Shown here: positions 1 through 7,876 of the stretch, in pieces
Position numbering within the stretch: the first letter of the stretch is position 1
Layout: the number at the start of each line of letters is the position of its first letter
Assembly (NCBI GenBank): GCA_017304945.1
Contig: JAFKLG010000065.1
Coordinates: forward strand, 1 to 64,000
Length of the DNA stretch: 64,000 nt
Reading direction: 5' to 3'
Origin: Rhodospirillales bacterium
Lineage (GTDB): Bacteria > Pseudomonadota > Alphaproteobacteria > Acetobacterales > Acetobacteraceae
Position numbers and translations under genes: made by a program
The notes under the pieces: model-generated
The model's input: the letters and a program-made list of their open reading frames with translations, nothing else
What the model was told of the DNA's origin: nothing
Databases searched by the model: none

Positions 1-3
1 AAG

Positions 4-90
4 TTTAACGAAAAGCGCCCGCAGCGGCCATTGAATTTGGCCAACACAGTAAATGCTGGGCAAGCTTTATCTCGCGCGCTTTTCGTAAAA
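4..90. repeat. Long-spaced inverted repeat enclosing a small hairpin
   Basis: Positions 4-18 and 76-90 are reverse complements at 14 of 15 positions (core ACGAAAAGCGC / GCGCTTTTCGT). The interval between them contains a second small palindrome, GGCCA (27-31) with TGGCC. This first ~150 bases is clearly AT-richer than the rest of the window, which suggests a regulatory or transcript-end region. I see no gene in 1-304. Whether it acts as a terminator of a gene off the left edge or as an operator for the TRAP gene cannot be told from sequence. Confidence 0.5.
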
Positions 91-304
91 TTCTCTTGAT
101 CGCGCAAAATACCAAGACCGGCGCAAGCATTCCCTAGCCGAGCAGGAGCAATGCCGACCTTGGCTCCAGGCGCAGGGACTGCGCGGACACGGACATGGCC
201 GCCCGGATGCCATCCGGATCGAGAGACGCCGCGCCCAGCCGCCAGCGACCGCCGCGCACGCAACCGCCCGGCCGCCCGCCGCCGCTCTCGCCCGACTCGA
301 CACG

Positions 305-2098
305 GTGCTGCGCTGGACCGCCGAACTGCCGGCCGCCGCGCTCGTGCTGGTCGAGATCCTCGTGCTGCTGGCGGGCGTCACCGCGCGCTACGTGTTCCAC
401 GCGCCGCTGATCTGGTCGGACGAGCTCGCCTCCATCCTGTTCCTCTGGCTCGCCATGCTGGGCAGCGTCATCGCGCTGCAGCGCGGCGAACACATGCGGC
501 TCACCGCCGTGGTCAGCGGCTTCTCCGCCTCGAACCGCGCGCGGTTCGAGGCGCTCGCCATCGCCGCCGTCGCGGTGTTCCTGCTGATGGTGGTGCCCTC
601 GGCCTGGGACTATGCCGCCGACGAGTGGTACATCCAGACCCCGGCGCTCGACATCCACAACACGTTCCGCGCCGCGGCGATCCCGGTCGGCGCGGTGCTG
701 ATGCTGGGCACGGCACTCACCCGCCTGCTCCGCATCGGCTGGCGCGATGCGCTGTTCGGCCTGGTGGCGATCGCCGTCCTCGCCGTGCTGCTGCGGGTCG
801 GCGCGCCGGTGCTGCAGCTCCTCGGCAACTGGAACCTGGTGCTGTTCTTCGTCCTGCTGCTGGGCGCCGCCGTGCTGCTCTCGGTGCCGATCGGCTTCGC
901 CTTCGGGCTGGCGACGCTCGCCTATCTCGCGACGCTGACCCGCACGCCGCTCACCGTGGTCGTCTCCCGCATGGACGAGGGCATGAGCAGCCTGATCCTG
1001 CTCGCCGTACCGCTGTTCGTCTTCCTCGGCCTGCTGATCGAGATGACCGGCATGGCGCGCGCCATGGTCGGCTTCCTCGCCGCGCTTCTCGGCCATATCC
1101 GCGGCGGTCTCGGCTACGTGCTGCTGGGCGCCATGTACCTCGTCTCCGGCATCTCCGGCTCCAAGGCGGCGGACATGGCGGCGGTTGCGCCGGTGCTGTT
1201 CCCCGAGATGAAGCGCCGCGGCGCGCATGAGGGCGAGCTCGTTTCCCTGCTCTCCGCCTCGGGCGCCATGAGCGAGACGATCCCGCCCTCGCTGGTGCTG
1301 ATCACCATCGGGTCGGTGACCGGCGTCTCCATCGCCGCCCTGTTCACCGGCGGGCTGCTGCCCGCGGCGGTGCTGGCGGTGGCGCTCGCGGTGATCGCGC
1401 GCTGGCGCAGCCGGCACGAGGACCTCTCGGGCGTGCGTCGTCCGCCCTGGCGCGAGATCGGCCGCGCCTTCGTGATCGCGCTGCCCGCGCTGATCCTGCC
1501 CTTCGTGATCCGCACCGCGGTGATCGAGGGCATCGCCACGGCGACCGAGGTCTCCACCATCGGCATCGCCTATGCCGTGGTCGTCGGCGCGCTGATCTAT
1601 CGCCAGTTCCCGCTGCGCCGGCTGTTCCCCATGCTGGTCGAGACGGCGGCGCTGTCGGGCGCGATCCTGTTGATCATCGGCACCGCGACCGGCATGGCCT
1701 GGGCGCTCACCCAGTCCGGCTTCTCGCACCAGCTCGCCCAGTCGATGGCGGCGATGCCGGGCGGCGCGGCCGGGTTCATGGCGGTGTCGATCGTCGCCTT
1801 CGTGGTGCTGGGATCGGTGCTGGAGGGCATTCCGGCAATCGTGCTGTTCGGCCCGCTGCTGTTCCCCTCCGCCCGCGCCGTCGGCATCCACGAGGTGCAC
1901 TACGCCATGGTGGTGATCCTGGCGATGGGCATCGGCCTGTTCGCCCCCCCGTTCGGCGTCGGCTACTACGCCGCCTGCGCGATCGGCCGGGTCTCCCCGG
2001 ACGCGGCGATGCGACGCATCTGGCCGTATCTCGCGGCGGTGCTGGTCGGGTTGATCGTGGTGGCGGCCGTGCCCTGGTTCAGCAACGGGTTCCTGTGA
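305..2098 (+). CDS. TRAP transporter permease, fused small (DctQ) and large (DctM) subunits
   Basis: Predicted inner-membrane permease that uses an ion gradient to import an organic acid delivered by a periplasmic binding protein. Residues 1 to about 170 form a four-helix DctQ-like module with the usual arginine and WSDELA region after helix 1. From about 174 the protein continues as a multi-helix DctM-like module, with a proline/glycine-rich PPFGVGYY segment near 548. At 597 residues it matches a DctQ-DctM fusion rather than a lone DctM (~430). The GTG start places the first helix close to the N terminus; the frame stays open upstream, so a longer start is possible. No DctP-type binding protein lies in the window, so it is presumably left of the edge. 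Substrate unknown. Confidence 0.9.
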   Translation: MLRWTAELPAAALVLVEILVLLAGVTARYVFHAPLIWSDELASILFLWLAMLGSVIALQRGEHMRLTAVVSGFSASNRARFEALAIAAVAVFLLMVVPSAWDYAADEWYIQTPALDIHNTFRAAAIPVGAVLMLGTALTRLLRIGWRDALFGLVAIAVLAVLLRVGAPVLQLLGNWNLVLFFVLLLGAAVLLSVPIGFAFGLATLAYLATLTRTPLTVVVSRMDEGMSSLILLAVPLFVFLGLLIEMTGMARAMVGFLAALLGHIRGGLGYVLLGAMYLVSGISGSKAADMAAVAPVLFPEMKRRGAHEGELVSLLSASGAMSETIPPSLVLITIGSVTGVSIAALFTGGLLPAAVLAVALAVIARWRSRHEDLSGVRRPPWREIGRAFVIALPALILPFVIRTAVIEGIATATEVSTIGIAYAVVVGALIYRQFPLRRLFPMLVETAALSGAILLIIGTATGMAWALTQSGFSHQLAQSMAAMPGGAAGFMAVSIVAFVVLGSVLEGIPAIVLFGPLLFPSARAVGIHEVHYAMVVILAMGIGLFAPPFGVGYYAACAIGRVSPDAAMRRIWPYLAAVLVGLIVVAAVPWFSNGFL

Positions 2099-2126
2099 CG
2101 GGTCGGGTCGCGGGCGGCCGCGCGTG

Positions 2127-2160
2127 AAACCGCAGATGAACGCGGATGAACGCAGATGGG
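2127..2160 (+). repeat. Left copy of ~35-nt repeat built from a 10-nt unit
   Basis: Three consecutive 10-nt units, CGCAGATGAA, CGCGGATGAA and CGCAGATGGG, follow an AAAC. The same element recurs inverted at 3177-3211 with 32 of 35 positions matching when reverse-complemented. Short GATGAACGC-type repeats of this look are common in intergenic DNA of many bacteria; the inverted pairing around one atypical segment is what stands out here. Confidence 0.8.
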
Positions 2161-2274
2161 CCGGTGCCGCGTGCCGCCTCGTGCCCGGCGGCCAACCGTG
2201 TCATTGAAAGTGTGGAATTCGATCGGCGGCCCGGCGGCAGCCGGGTTGAGCTTCGACGTGACGGGCTTGCTGCT

Positions 2275-2829
2275 TCAGCTTTGATGGGACGGGCCTGGCA
2301 CGTCGCCGAGGATACTCGGAAGGAAGAGCAAGGCGCCGGCGATGAACACGAGCGCGATCGGCGTGCCGATCGGGATCTGGGTCGGCTGATCCGATCCCAG
2401 CAGCGCGCTCATCCCTTTGCCAAGGCTGCTCGGAATGAGATCGTATTTTCCGAGAGCGTATGCACCAGGATCGGAGTGATCGCCGTGGAGCCAGATCGAA
2501 ACGGCGCTCCGGCCGGTGTTCGGGCCATCGGAAACCATGCGCATCTCGTGGACGCCATGCAGCACGCTGTGGGCGAGCCCGCTGATCAGGATGGTGTCGC
2601 CATGGCGGTCCGCGACCGTGTCGCTGCTTGGGGTGCCGGCGAGCTCACGGGGACACGAGGGATGCGTTCCGCCGTTGCTCGTGGTCTCGTCTCCCAAGCT
2701 CCCGACGACCGCTGCGCCCCGCAGTGCTGAGTCCGCCGAACCGGACAGGACGACGTTCCCGGAGATGATGCCCGGGCTCCCCACTTGGTCGCCGTGCGGG
2801 TCCGTTGAGGCGGTCATGCGGTCGGACAC
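2275..2829 (-). CDS. Hypothetical protein with C-terminal hydrophobic anchor
   Basis: Protein of about 184 residues that I do not recognise. The body is Gly/Ser/Asp/His-rich, and a hydrophobic stretch of about 18 residues (roughly 155-172, IPIGTPIALVFIAGALLFL region) lies near the C terminus and could be a tail anchor. There is no arginine cluster after it, so it is not a classical PEP-CTERM sorting signal. Third codon positions are GC-rich, which supports real coding. The GTG start was chosen because a good Shine-Dalgarno (GGGAGAG) lies 5 nt upstream; ATG at 2817 and TTG at 2847 lack one. It sits alone on the minus strand, in a region of lower GC bounded by inverted repeats. Function unknown. 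Confidence 0.55.
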   Translation of the reverse strand: MSDRMTASTDPHGDQVGSPGIISGNVVLSGSADSALRGAAVVGSLGDETTSNGGTHPSCPRELAGTPSSDTVADRHGDTILISGLAHSVLHGVHEMRMVSDGPNTGRSAVSIWLHGDHSDPGAYALGKYDLIPSSLGKGMSALLGSDQPTQIPIGTPIALVFIAGALLFLPSILGDVPGPSHQS

Positions 2830-3176
2830 GACGTCTCTCCCTGGCAAACGGCTTGATAGCCTGTGCTACTCTTGCGGGGAGTGGATCAGACCTTCGGCGG
2901 AAGAGAAAGGCCGGGACCTCGTTCTCCAGGTGTGATCGCGCGACAAATCGCTTCACTTCACTCAAGCATGAGCAAAGCGTCCGCTTCACTCTGCAAACTC
3001 ATCGACATGCGCAGACGATACCGACATGGACCGCGAAGATCAGGCTGGAACCTCGGTGCGTTCCGGAGCCCGCGGGTCGTCCAGGTGCACCGGAATGACA
3101 GGCTGATCGCCACGGACCAGGAAGATGGCCAACCGGCGGGCCCGCTGACGCTCCGGCGCCGCCCGCCCCACCATGC
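2830..3176. other. Gene-poor, lower-GC stretch upstream of the hypothetical gene
   Basis: No convincing gene in about 350 bases. Base composition is visibly less GC-rich than the flanks. The minus strand, read 5' to 3', carries GAGTGAAGCG twice in a short interval before the hypothetical gene. I see no confident promoter. Confidence 0.4.
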
Positions 3177-3211
3177 CCATCAGCGTTCATCGGCGTTCAT
3201 CTGCGGTTCCA
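3177..3211 (-). repeat. Right (inverted) copy of ~35-nt repeat
   Basis: Reverse complement of the element at 2127-2160 with three mismatches in 35 positions. It lies just 29 bases beyond the scpB stop codon, so the two copies bracket about 1.02 kb. Confidence 0.8.
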
Positions 3212-3239
3212 TCGCCGCCGCCATTCCCAATGGCCTGCG

Positions 3240-4277
3240 TCAGCCCCCCGAATCCGCCTCGCGATCGTCCGCCCCCGGCCCAACCGCCTCCGCCCCCGCA
3301 GCAGGCGCCCCATCCGCACCCGCATCCGGTGCCTCATCCCCATCCGGAGGAGCCGGGGCCTTGGTGGGCAAGGGCGGCTCCACCAGCAGGTCGTCGCGCC
3401 GCGGCAGGTCGCGGATGTCCTGCAGGCCGAACTGGGTCAGGAACTGCGGCGTGGTGCCCCACAGCGTCGGCCGCCCGGGACTCTCGCGGCGGCCCTTGGG
3501 CACCACCAGGTTCGCCTCCAGCAGGGCGTCGAGCGTCTGCTGGGACAGGCTGGCGCCGCGGATCTCCTCGATTTCCGGCCGGGTCACCGGCTGGTGGTAG
3601 GCGATGATCGCCAACGTCTCCATCGCCACGCGCGGCAGGCGGCGAGGCACCTCGATCACCTTGCGCAGCTTGGGGGCGACGTCCTGCGCGGTGCGGAACT
3701 GCACGCCACCGGCGGCATCGACGAGTTCCACGCCGCGGCCGGCATAGCGCGCCCGCAGCGCCTCGATCACCGCGTCGGGGTCCATGCCCATCGGCAGGAT
3801 CTGCGACAGCGCGCGTGGGAGCACCGGGGCGGCGCTCGCGAAGACCAGCGCCTCGGCGATGCGCAACGCCTCCTCGTCCGGCGGCACCGCGGCGCCGACC
3901 GGCGGGGTGGTCGGAGAGCCCGCCTCCGGCGTCGCCGTCCCGGCGTCGTCGCCGCCAGCATCCGCGGGCGCCGGCGGAGCGTCCGCCTCCGGGGTTGCCG
4001 TGTCCGCGTCGTCCCCGCCATCGCCCGCGGGCACGGGTTCGGCTTCCGGGGACGTCGTCTCGGCAGCTTCGGCCTCCGCCCCCGCCTCGGGCGGGTCCGC
4101 CGCCACGGGCTCGGACGCTTCGGCCGTCGCCTCGACTGGTTCCGCCGCTTCTGCGGCCCCTGGCCCCGAAGCCGGCTCGGCGGCGGTCCCCGCCTCCACG
4201 CGGTCGTCCGGCGGCAGCGCGTCTGCGTCCTGATCGGGCCGGGTCGAAGCGGAGTCGGGCGTGCGATGGTCGCTCAT
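3240..4277 (-). CDS. scpB: SMC-Scp complex subunit ScpB
   Basis: Winged-helix kleisin-interacting protein that, with SMC and ScpA, forms the bacterial condensin used in chromosome compaction and segregation. The conserved ScpB core spans roughly residues 134-290: EEALRIAEALVFAS, then the IIAYHQPVTRPEIEEIRG region, then GRPTLWGTT near 270. Ahead of it is an unusual ~130-residue Ala/Glu/Pro/Asp-rich extension with a near-duplicated GGDDADTATPEA / GGDDAGTATPEA block, and behind it a ~55-residue low-complexity acidic tail. The typical family length is ~180-250 residues, so this is long because of disordered ends. The start overlaps the scpA stop by 4 nt (ATGA), indicating translational coupling. 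Confidence 0.95.
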   Translation of the reverse strand: MSDHRTPDSASTRPDQDADALPPDDRVEAGTAAEPASGPGAAEAAEPVEATAEASEPVAADPPEAGAEAEAAETTSPEAEPVPAGDGGDDADTATPEADAPPAPADAGGDDAGTATPEAGSPTTPPVGAAVPPDEEALRIAEALVFASAAPVLPRALSQILPMGMDPDAVIEALRARYAGRGVELVDAAGGVQFRTAQDVAPKLRKVIEVPRRLPRVAMETLAIIAYHQPVTRPEIEEIRGASLSQQTLDALLEANLVVPKGRRESPGRPTLWGTTPQFLTQFGLQDIRDLPRRDDLLVEPPLPTKAPAPPDGDEAPDAGADGAPAAGAEAVGPGADDREADSGG

Positions 4278-5065
4278 CCGCCCTCCTCTACCGTGCGCGG
4301 CCCCTTGCCGACCAGGATCGGCCCGAACGCATCCTCCTGCCGCAACTGCACGACCCCGCCACGCGCCATCTCCAGTCCGGCAAGCAAGGTGCTCGCCAGC
4401 GCGGCGCGCCGTTCGGTCGGGTTGGCGAGCGTCTCGGGCAGGAACTGCTCCAGGCTGGTCCAGTCCGGCAGCGAGCCCATCAGGCTGCCCAGCCGCCGCA
4501 ACGCATCCTGCACCGTCCAGAGCGTCAGCGGCCGCGGCCGGTAGATCGCCGCCTTCGTCCCCCGCCGGATCGCCGCCAGGTAGGCGCGCACCAGCGACGG
4601 CATGTCGAGCGCGATGCGGGAGCGGTCGATCTCCGTATGGTCCTCGGGCGCGCCGCGCGCGAACACGTCGAGCCCGAGCTGCGGGCGCTGCGCGAGCCAG
4701 GCGGCGACGGTGCGGATGGCCTCGAGTTCCTGCAGCCGCCCGGCCAGCGCCAGGGCCGCCTGCTCCCCCTCCTCCGCCGCATCGGTGCCGGCGGGCACCA
4801 GCAGCCGGGACTTGAGCCAGGTGAGCCAGGCGGCCATCACCAGCCAGTCCGCGGCGAGTTCCAGGCGGACCCGGCGGGCGCCCTCGATCACCGACAGGTA
4901 CTGCTCGACCAGCGCCAGGATGGAGATCTTCGTCAGGTCGACCTTCTGCGCCCGAGCAAGATCGAGCAGCAGGTCGAGCGGCCCCTCGAACCCTTCGAGC
5001 CGCAGCACCAGGCTGTCGGGGGTCAGCAGGCCGGAGGACGTGGTCGGGTCAGAGGACTCCGCCAC
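4274..5065 (-). CDS. scpA: Segregation and condensation protein ScpA (kleisin)
   Basis: Kleisin subunit of the SMC-ScpAB condensin; it bridges the SMC head domains. The N-terminal signature FEGPLDLLLDLARAQKVDL (about residues 26-44) is diagnostic. A central helical region follows, then a C-terminal winged-helix-like part ending near 255. Length 263 is normal. It overlaps the upstream M50 protease stop by 17 nt and the downstream scpB start by 4 nt, so it is part of a tight operon (nagZ, M50 protease, scpA, scpB). No cysteine or cofactor motif is expected or seen. Confidence 0.95.
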   Translation of the reverse strand: MAESSDPTTSSGLLTPDSLVLRLEGFEGPLDLLLDLARAQKVDLTKISILALVEQYLSVIEGARRVRLELAADWLVMAAWLTWLKSRLLVPAGTDAAEEGEQAALALAGRLQELEAIRTVAAWLAQRPQLGLDVFARGAPEDHTEIDRSRIALDMPSLVRAYLAAIRRGTKAAIYRPRPLTLWTVQDALRRLGSLMGSLPDWTSLEQFLPETLANPTERRAALASTLLAGLEMARGGVVQLRQEDAFGPILVGKGPRTVEEGG

Positions 5066-5780
5066 CGGTCTCGCTCACGTCGTGGCCGGCCAGCCAGAAC
5101 ACGGTGCGGAAGGCCCAGGGCAGGATGGTGTTCAGCGCGGCCCCGACCGGATCGAAGTCGATCAGCCACGGCAGGACGAACACCACCAGCAGCACGATGA
5201 AGAGGCCCGCGCGCTCGAGCTGCGCCCAGCGGATCGCGAGCGGCAGCGGCAGCACGCCGACCGCGATGCGCCCGCCATCCAGCGGCGGGATCGGCAGCAG
5301 GTTGAACAGGCCGAGCACCAGGTTCGTCAGGATGAAGTAGAACAGGAACATGCCGACGAAGGGATGCGTCGCGAGCATCGCATCCAGCGCGCCCAGGCTG
5401 CCGCCGTCCGGCCCGTTCGCCGCGGGCATCAGCAAGGCGCCGATCCAGGCCAGCACGAAGTTCATCAGCGGGCCGGCGACAGCCACCAGCGCCATGCCGC
5501 GGCGCGGGTTGGGAAAGCGGCGCGGATCGACCGGCACCGGCTTGGCCCAGCCGAACATGAAGGCGACCCGGTGGATCGTCAGGAGCTGGCCCAGCATCAG
5601 GAGGCCGGGGACGATGATGGTGCCGACGCGGTCGATGTGGCGGATCGGATTGAGCGAGAGCCGGCTGGCGCGCCGCGCGGTGTCGTCTCCCAGCATGAGG
5701 GCGGCGTAGCCGTGCGCGGCCTCGTGCAGGGTGATCGCCAGCACCGCGGGCACCGCCGCGAGCACGAACTGGAGGAGCAT
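5049..5780 (-). CDS. Site-2 protease family (M50) membrane metalloprotease
   Basis: Polytopic inner-membrane protein of 243 residues resembling the short M50/RseP-like peptidases that lack a PDZ domain. The zinc-binding HEAAH motif is at residues 19-23 inside helix 1, and the second metal motif NLLPIPPLDGG is at about 160-170 with Asp168; both catalytic elements are intact. About six hydrophobic segments are visible. The ATG at 5780 begins directly before helix 1 and lies 5 nt after the nagZ stop. The frame is open upstream but that part reads as nagZ shadow. Substrate unknown; such short forms occur beside scpA in some bacteria. Confidence 0.9.
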   Translation of the reverse strand: MLLQFVLAAVPAVLAITLHEAAHGYAALMLGDDTARRASRLSLNPIRHIDRVGTIIVPGLLMLGQLLTIHRVAFMFGWAKPVPVDPRRFPNPRRGMALVAVAGPLMNFVLAWIGALLMPAANGPDGGSLGALDAMLATHPFVGMFLFYFILTNLVLGLFNLLPIPPLDGGRIAVGVLPLPLAIRWAQLERAGLFIVLLVVFVLPWLIDFDPVGAALNTILPWAFRTVFWLAGHDVSETGGGVL

Positions 5781-5785
5781 GGCGG

Positions 5786-6778
5786 TCACGCGAGGATCCG
5801 ATCCCGCTCCGTGGTCAGTGCGGCCGGATCGAGCTGCATGCGCCGCCACGCCGCCTCCGCCCGGGCGCGGGCGACCCGCTCGGCGGCGGCGCCGGCAAGC
5901 GGCGGCAGGGCAGCCAGCAGCGCGGCCGTCGCTGCGAGATCGCCGCGGCAGTAGAGCGCGACGTCGCAGCCGGCGGCGAGCGCCGCCTGCACGAGGTCGA
6001 CCGGCTGCCCGGAGAGTGCGTGCATGGCGAGGTCGTCGGTCACCAAAACCCCTTTGAACCCGATCCGCTCCCGGATGATCGACTGGATGACGATCGGCGA
6101 CAGGGTCGCCGGGCGCTCCGGGTCGAATGCCGGGTAGACGATATGGGCCGTCATGAGCCAAGGCAGGTCCGCATTCAAGATGAACGGCAGCAGATCGGCC
6201 TCGAGGTGGTTCGCTTCGACCACCGGCAGAGCATGGTGGCTGTCGACCCGGGCGCGGCCGTGGCCGGGGGCGTGCTTGCCGATCGGCAGCACGCCGGCCG
6301 CCAGCAGCCCGGCCGCCACGGCGCGCCCGAGCCGGCCGACCACCTCGGGGTCGTCGGCCAAGGCGCGGTCACCGATCACGTCGTGCGCGCCGGGAACCCG
6401 CAGGTCGAGCACCGGGGCGGCGACCAGGTCGACCCCGGCCTCGGCACAGAGCGTCCCGATCAGCGCGCCGGTGAGCCAGGCCGCGCGGACGGCGGCGACG
6501 GGGTCTTGGGCATGCAGGCGCCCGAACACGGCCGCCGGCGGGTGCGCGGGCCAGTGCGGCGGGCGCAGGCGCGCGACCCGGCCGCCCTCCTGATCCAGCA
6601 TCAGGTGCGCATCCGGCGGCAGTTCGGCGCGTAGCGCGGCGACGAGGCGGGCGAGCTGGGCGGGATCCTGGATGTTGCGGCCGAACAGGATGACCCCGGC
6701 CGGCGGATGGGCGCGGAACAGCGCCGCTTCCTCGGGGAGCAGCGACGGCCCGGCAATGCCGACGATCGCGGGCTTCAT
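5786..6778 (-). CDS. nagZ: Beta-N-acetylhexosaminidase NagZ
   Basis: Cytoplasmic glycoside hydrolase family 3 enzyme that removes terminal GlcNAc from anhydro-muropeptides during peptidoglycan recycling. Substrate-loop motifs DQEGGRV (62-68) and KHAPGHG (168-174) are present. The mobile-loop DSH (179-181) supplies the catalytic His, and the nucleophile Asp is in VTDDLAM at about 248, matching the known NagZ arrangement. Length 330 is typical. It lies downstream of argS and the SPOR gene and upstream of the protease-scpAB genes in the same orientation. Confidence 0.95.
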   Translation of the reverse strand: MKPAIVGIAGPSLLPEEAALFRAHPPAGVILFGRNIQDPAQLARLVAALRAELPPDAHLMLDQEGGRVARLRPPHWPAHPPAAVFGRLHAQDPVAAVRAAWLTGALIGTLCAEAGVDLVAAPVLDLRVPGAHDVIGDRALADDPEVVGRLGRAVAAGLLAAGVLPIGKHAPGHGRARVDSHHALPVVEANHLEADLLPFILNADLPWLMTAHIVYPAFDPERPATLSPIVIQSIIRERIGFKGVLVTDDLAMHALSGQPVDLVQAALAAGCDVALYCRGDLAATAALLAALPPLAGAAAERVARARAEAAWRRMQLDPAALTTERDRILA

Positions 6779-6867
6779 CGCGGCGGGGTTCTCCGGGTCA
6801 CGGCGGGGGTCGCCTCGGCGCGTGGTGTGCAGGGGCCGGGCTCGGCGCTCGCCGCAGGGGAGGCGGT

Positions 6868-6895
6868 GGGGCTGGCCGGCTCAAGTCCGGCCATG
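6868..6895. repeat. Extragenic palindrome (GGCCGG...CCGGCCATGAC type)
   Basis: A short palindrome centred on GGCCGG CTCAAGT CCGGCC followed by ATGAC, in the gap between nagZ and the SPOR gene. Related elements occur at 13334-13415, 15517-15545, 15599-15629 and 40046-40078, so it belongs to a dispersed family. A second GC hairpin with CCCCTTGCGGGG lies close by, near 6945-6965. Confidence 0.6.
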
Positions 6896-6993
6896 ACGAA
6901 GAGGGGAAATCCGTGCGGAGCCGAACCGCCCGGTCCCGCCCCTTGCGGGGACGGGCGGGGCGATCGGGACGAGGTGGCGCGCGGCGGTGCGGC

Positions 6994-7791
6994 TCAGAAG
7001 TCGGCGACCGAGCAGGTTGCGCCCTTGGCGCGGACACGCTCGCAAAAGGCCCTGGCCTGGGCGAGATCGCCGAATCCCGCGACCCGCACACGCCAGAACG
7101 TACGCCCCTCGCGCTCGACCTTCGTGTAGTTCGGGCTGTGGCCGCCCAGCAGGTCGGGCATCCGCTTCTCCATGCGCTGCCACTCGGTCTTCGCCGCATC
7201 CTCCGAGGAGAGCGCGGCGAGCTGCACCGCGGCGCGGTTGCCGCCGACCGCGGTCGGCTTGGGGGCGGCATGCGCGACCGGGGCGGCGGCCGGCGCCGCA
7301 ACCGCGGGCGTCGGCTTCGCCGGAGCGACCGGGGTGGCGGCGACGCGCGCCGCCACCGGGGCCGGCGCGGCCACTGGGGGTGGCGCGGCGGTGGCCGCAG
7401 GGGCCGCCGGCGCTGGCGCCGCGGGGGCGGCCGTCGCAGCCGGGGGCGTGGCGGCCGCCTCGGCGGCGCGCAGGGCATTCGGGTTCGGCACCTCGGGGGC
7501 CGGTGCGAGCTTGCCCTTGCCGTCATCCACGTCGTCGGCGCCGACGCCGGAGATCTGCATTCCGCCGGGATTCTCCGGCTTCACCCGCAGCGGCCGCGAA
7601 TCCGCCTGCACCACCGGCACCGGTCCGCTCGGCCGGTTGAACAGCAGCGAGGCGCCGCCAATCAGCGCCAACACGCCCACGACGCCACCAGCGTAGATCA
7701 TCAGCCGCTGCATCGCGGGATCCAGCCCGCCACGCCGCCCGCGCCGGGGCACGCGATAGGTCGGGTTCGGGATGCTCAGATCGTCCGACAC
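6994..7791 (-). CDS. SPOR domain-containing membrane protein
   Basis: Single-pass inner-membrane protein with a periplasmic peptidoglycan-binding SPOR domain; relatives bind glycan strands stripped of stem peptides at division sites. Layout: short cytoplasmic tail, TM helix at about 31-51, long Ala/Pro linker (about 100-190), then a SPOR fold from about 190 to the end (VQLAALSSEDAAKTEW ... FWRVRVAGF ... CERVRAKG). GTG at 7791 was preferred because GAGGAGAG lies 9 nt upstream; the TTG at 7815 would place the ribosome site inside the gene. Length 265. It sits between argS and nagZ, the usual alphaproteobacterial arrangement. Confidence 0.9.
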   Translation of the reverse strand: MSDDLSIPNPTYRVPRRGRRGGLDPAMQRLMIYAGGVVGVLALIGGASLLFNRPSGPVPVVQADSRPLRVKPENPGGMQISGVGADDVDDGKGKLAPAPEVPNPNALRAAEAAATPPAATAAPAAPAPAAPAATAAPPPVAAPAPVAARVAATPVAPAKPTPAVAAPAAAPVAHAAPKPTAVGGNRAAVQLAALSSEDAAKTEWQRMEKRMPDLLGGHSPNYTKVEREGRTFWRVRVAGFGDLAQARAFCERVRAKGATCSVADF

Positions 7792-7876
7792 GGTGCTGTT
7801 CTCTCCTCGGGTCAACCCGCTTCGCCGATCCGCAGGGGACCGACCCCGGGGAAGCCCGAGGCGAACGGCCTGCGCG

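Noticed and set aside
134..1900. Long minus-strand frame of 588 codons opposite the TRAP gene
   Set aside because: His/Arg/Gly/Gln-rich with no domain, and it mirrors a real gene; long antisense frames are expected at this GC content.
2275..2350. PEP-CTERM type sorting signal on the unknown protein
   Set aside because: No PEP motif and no Arg cluster after the hydrophobic helix.
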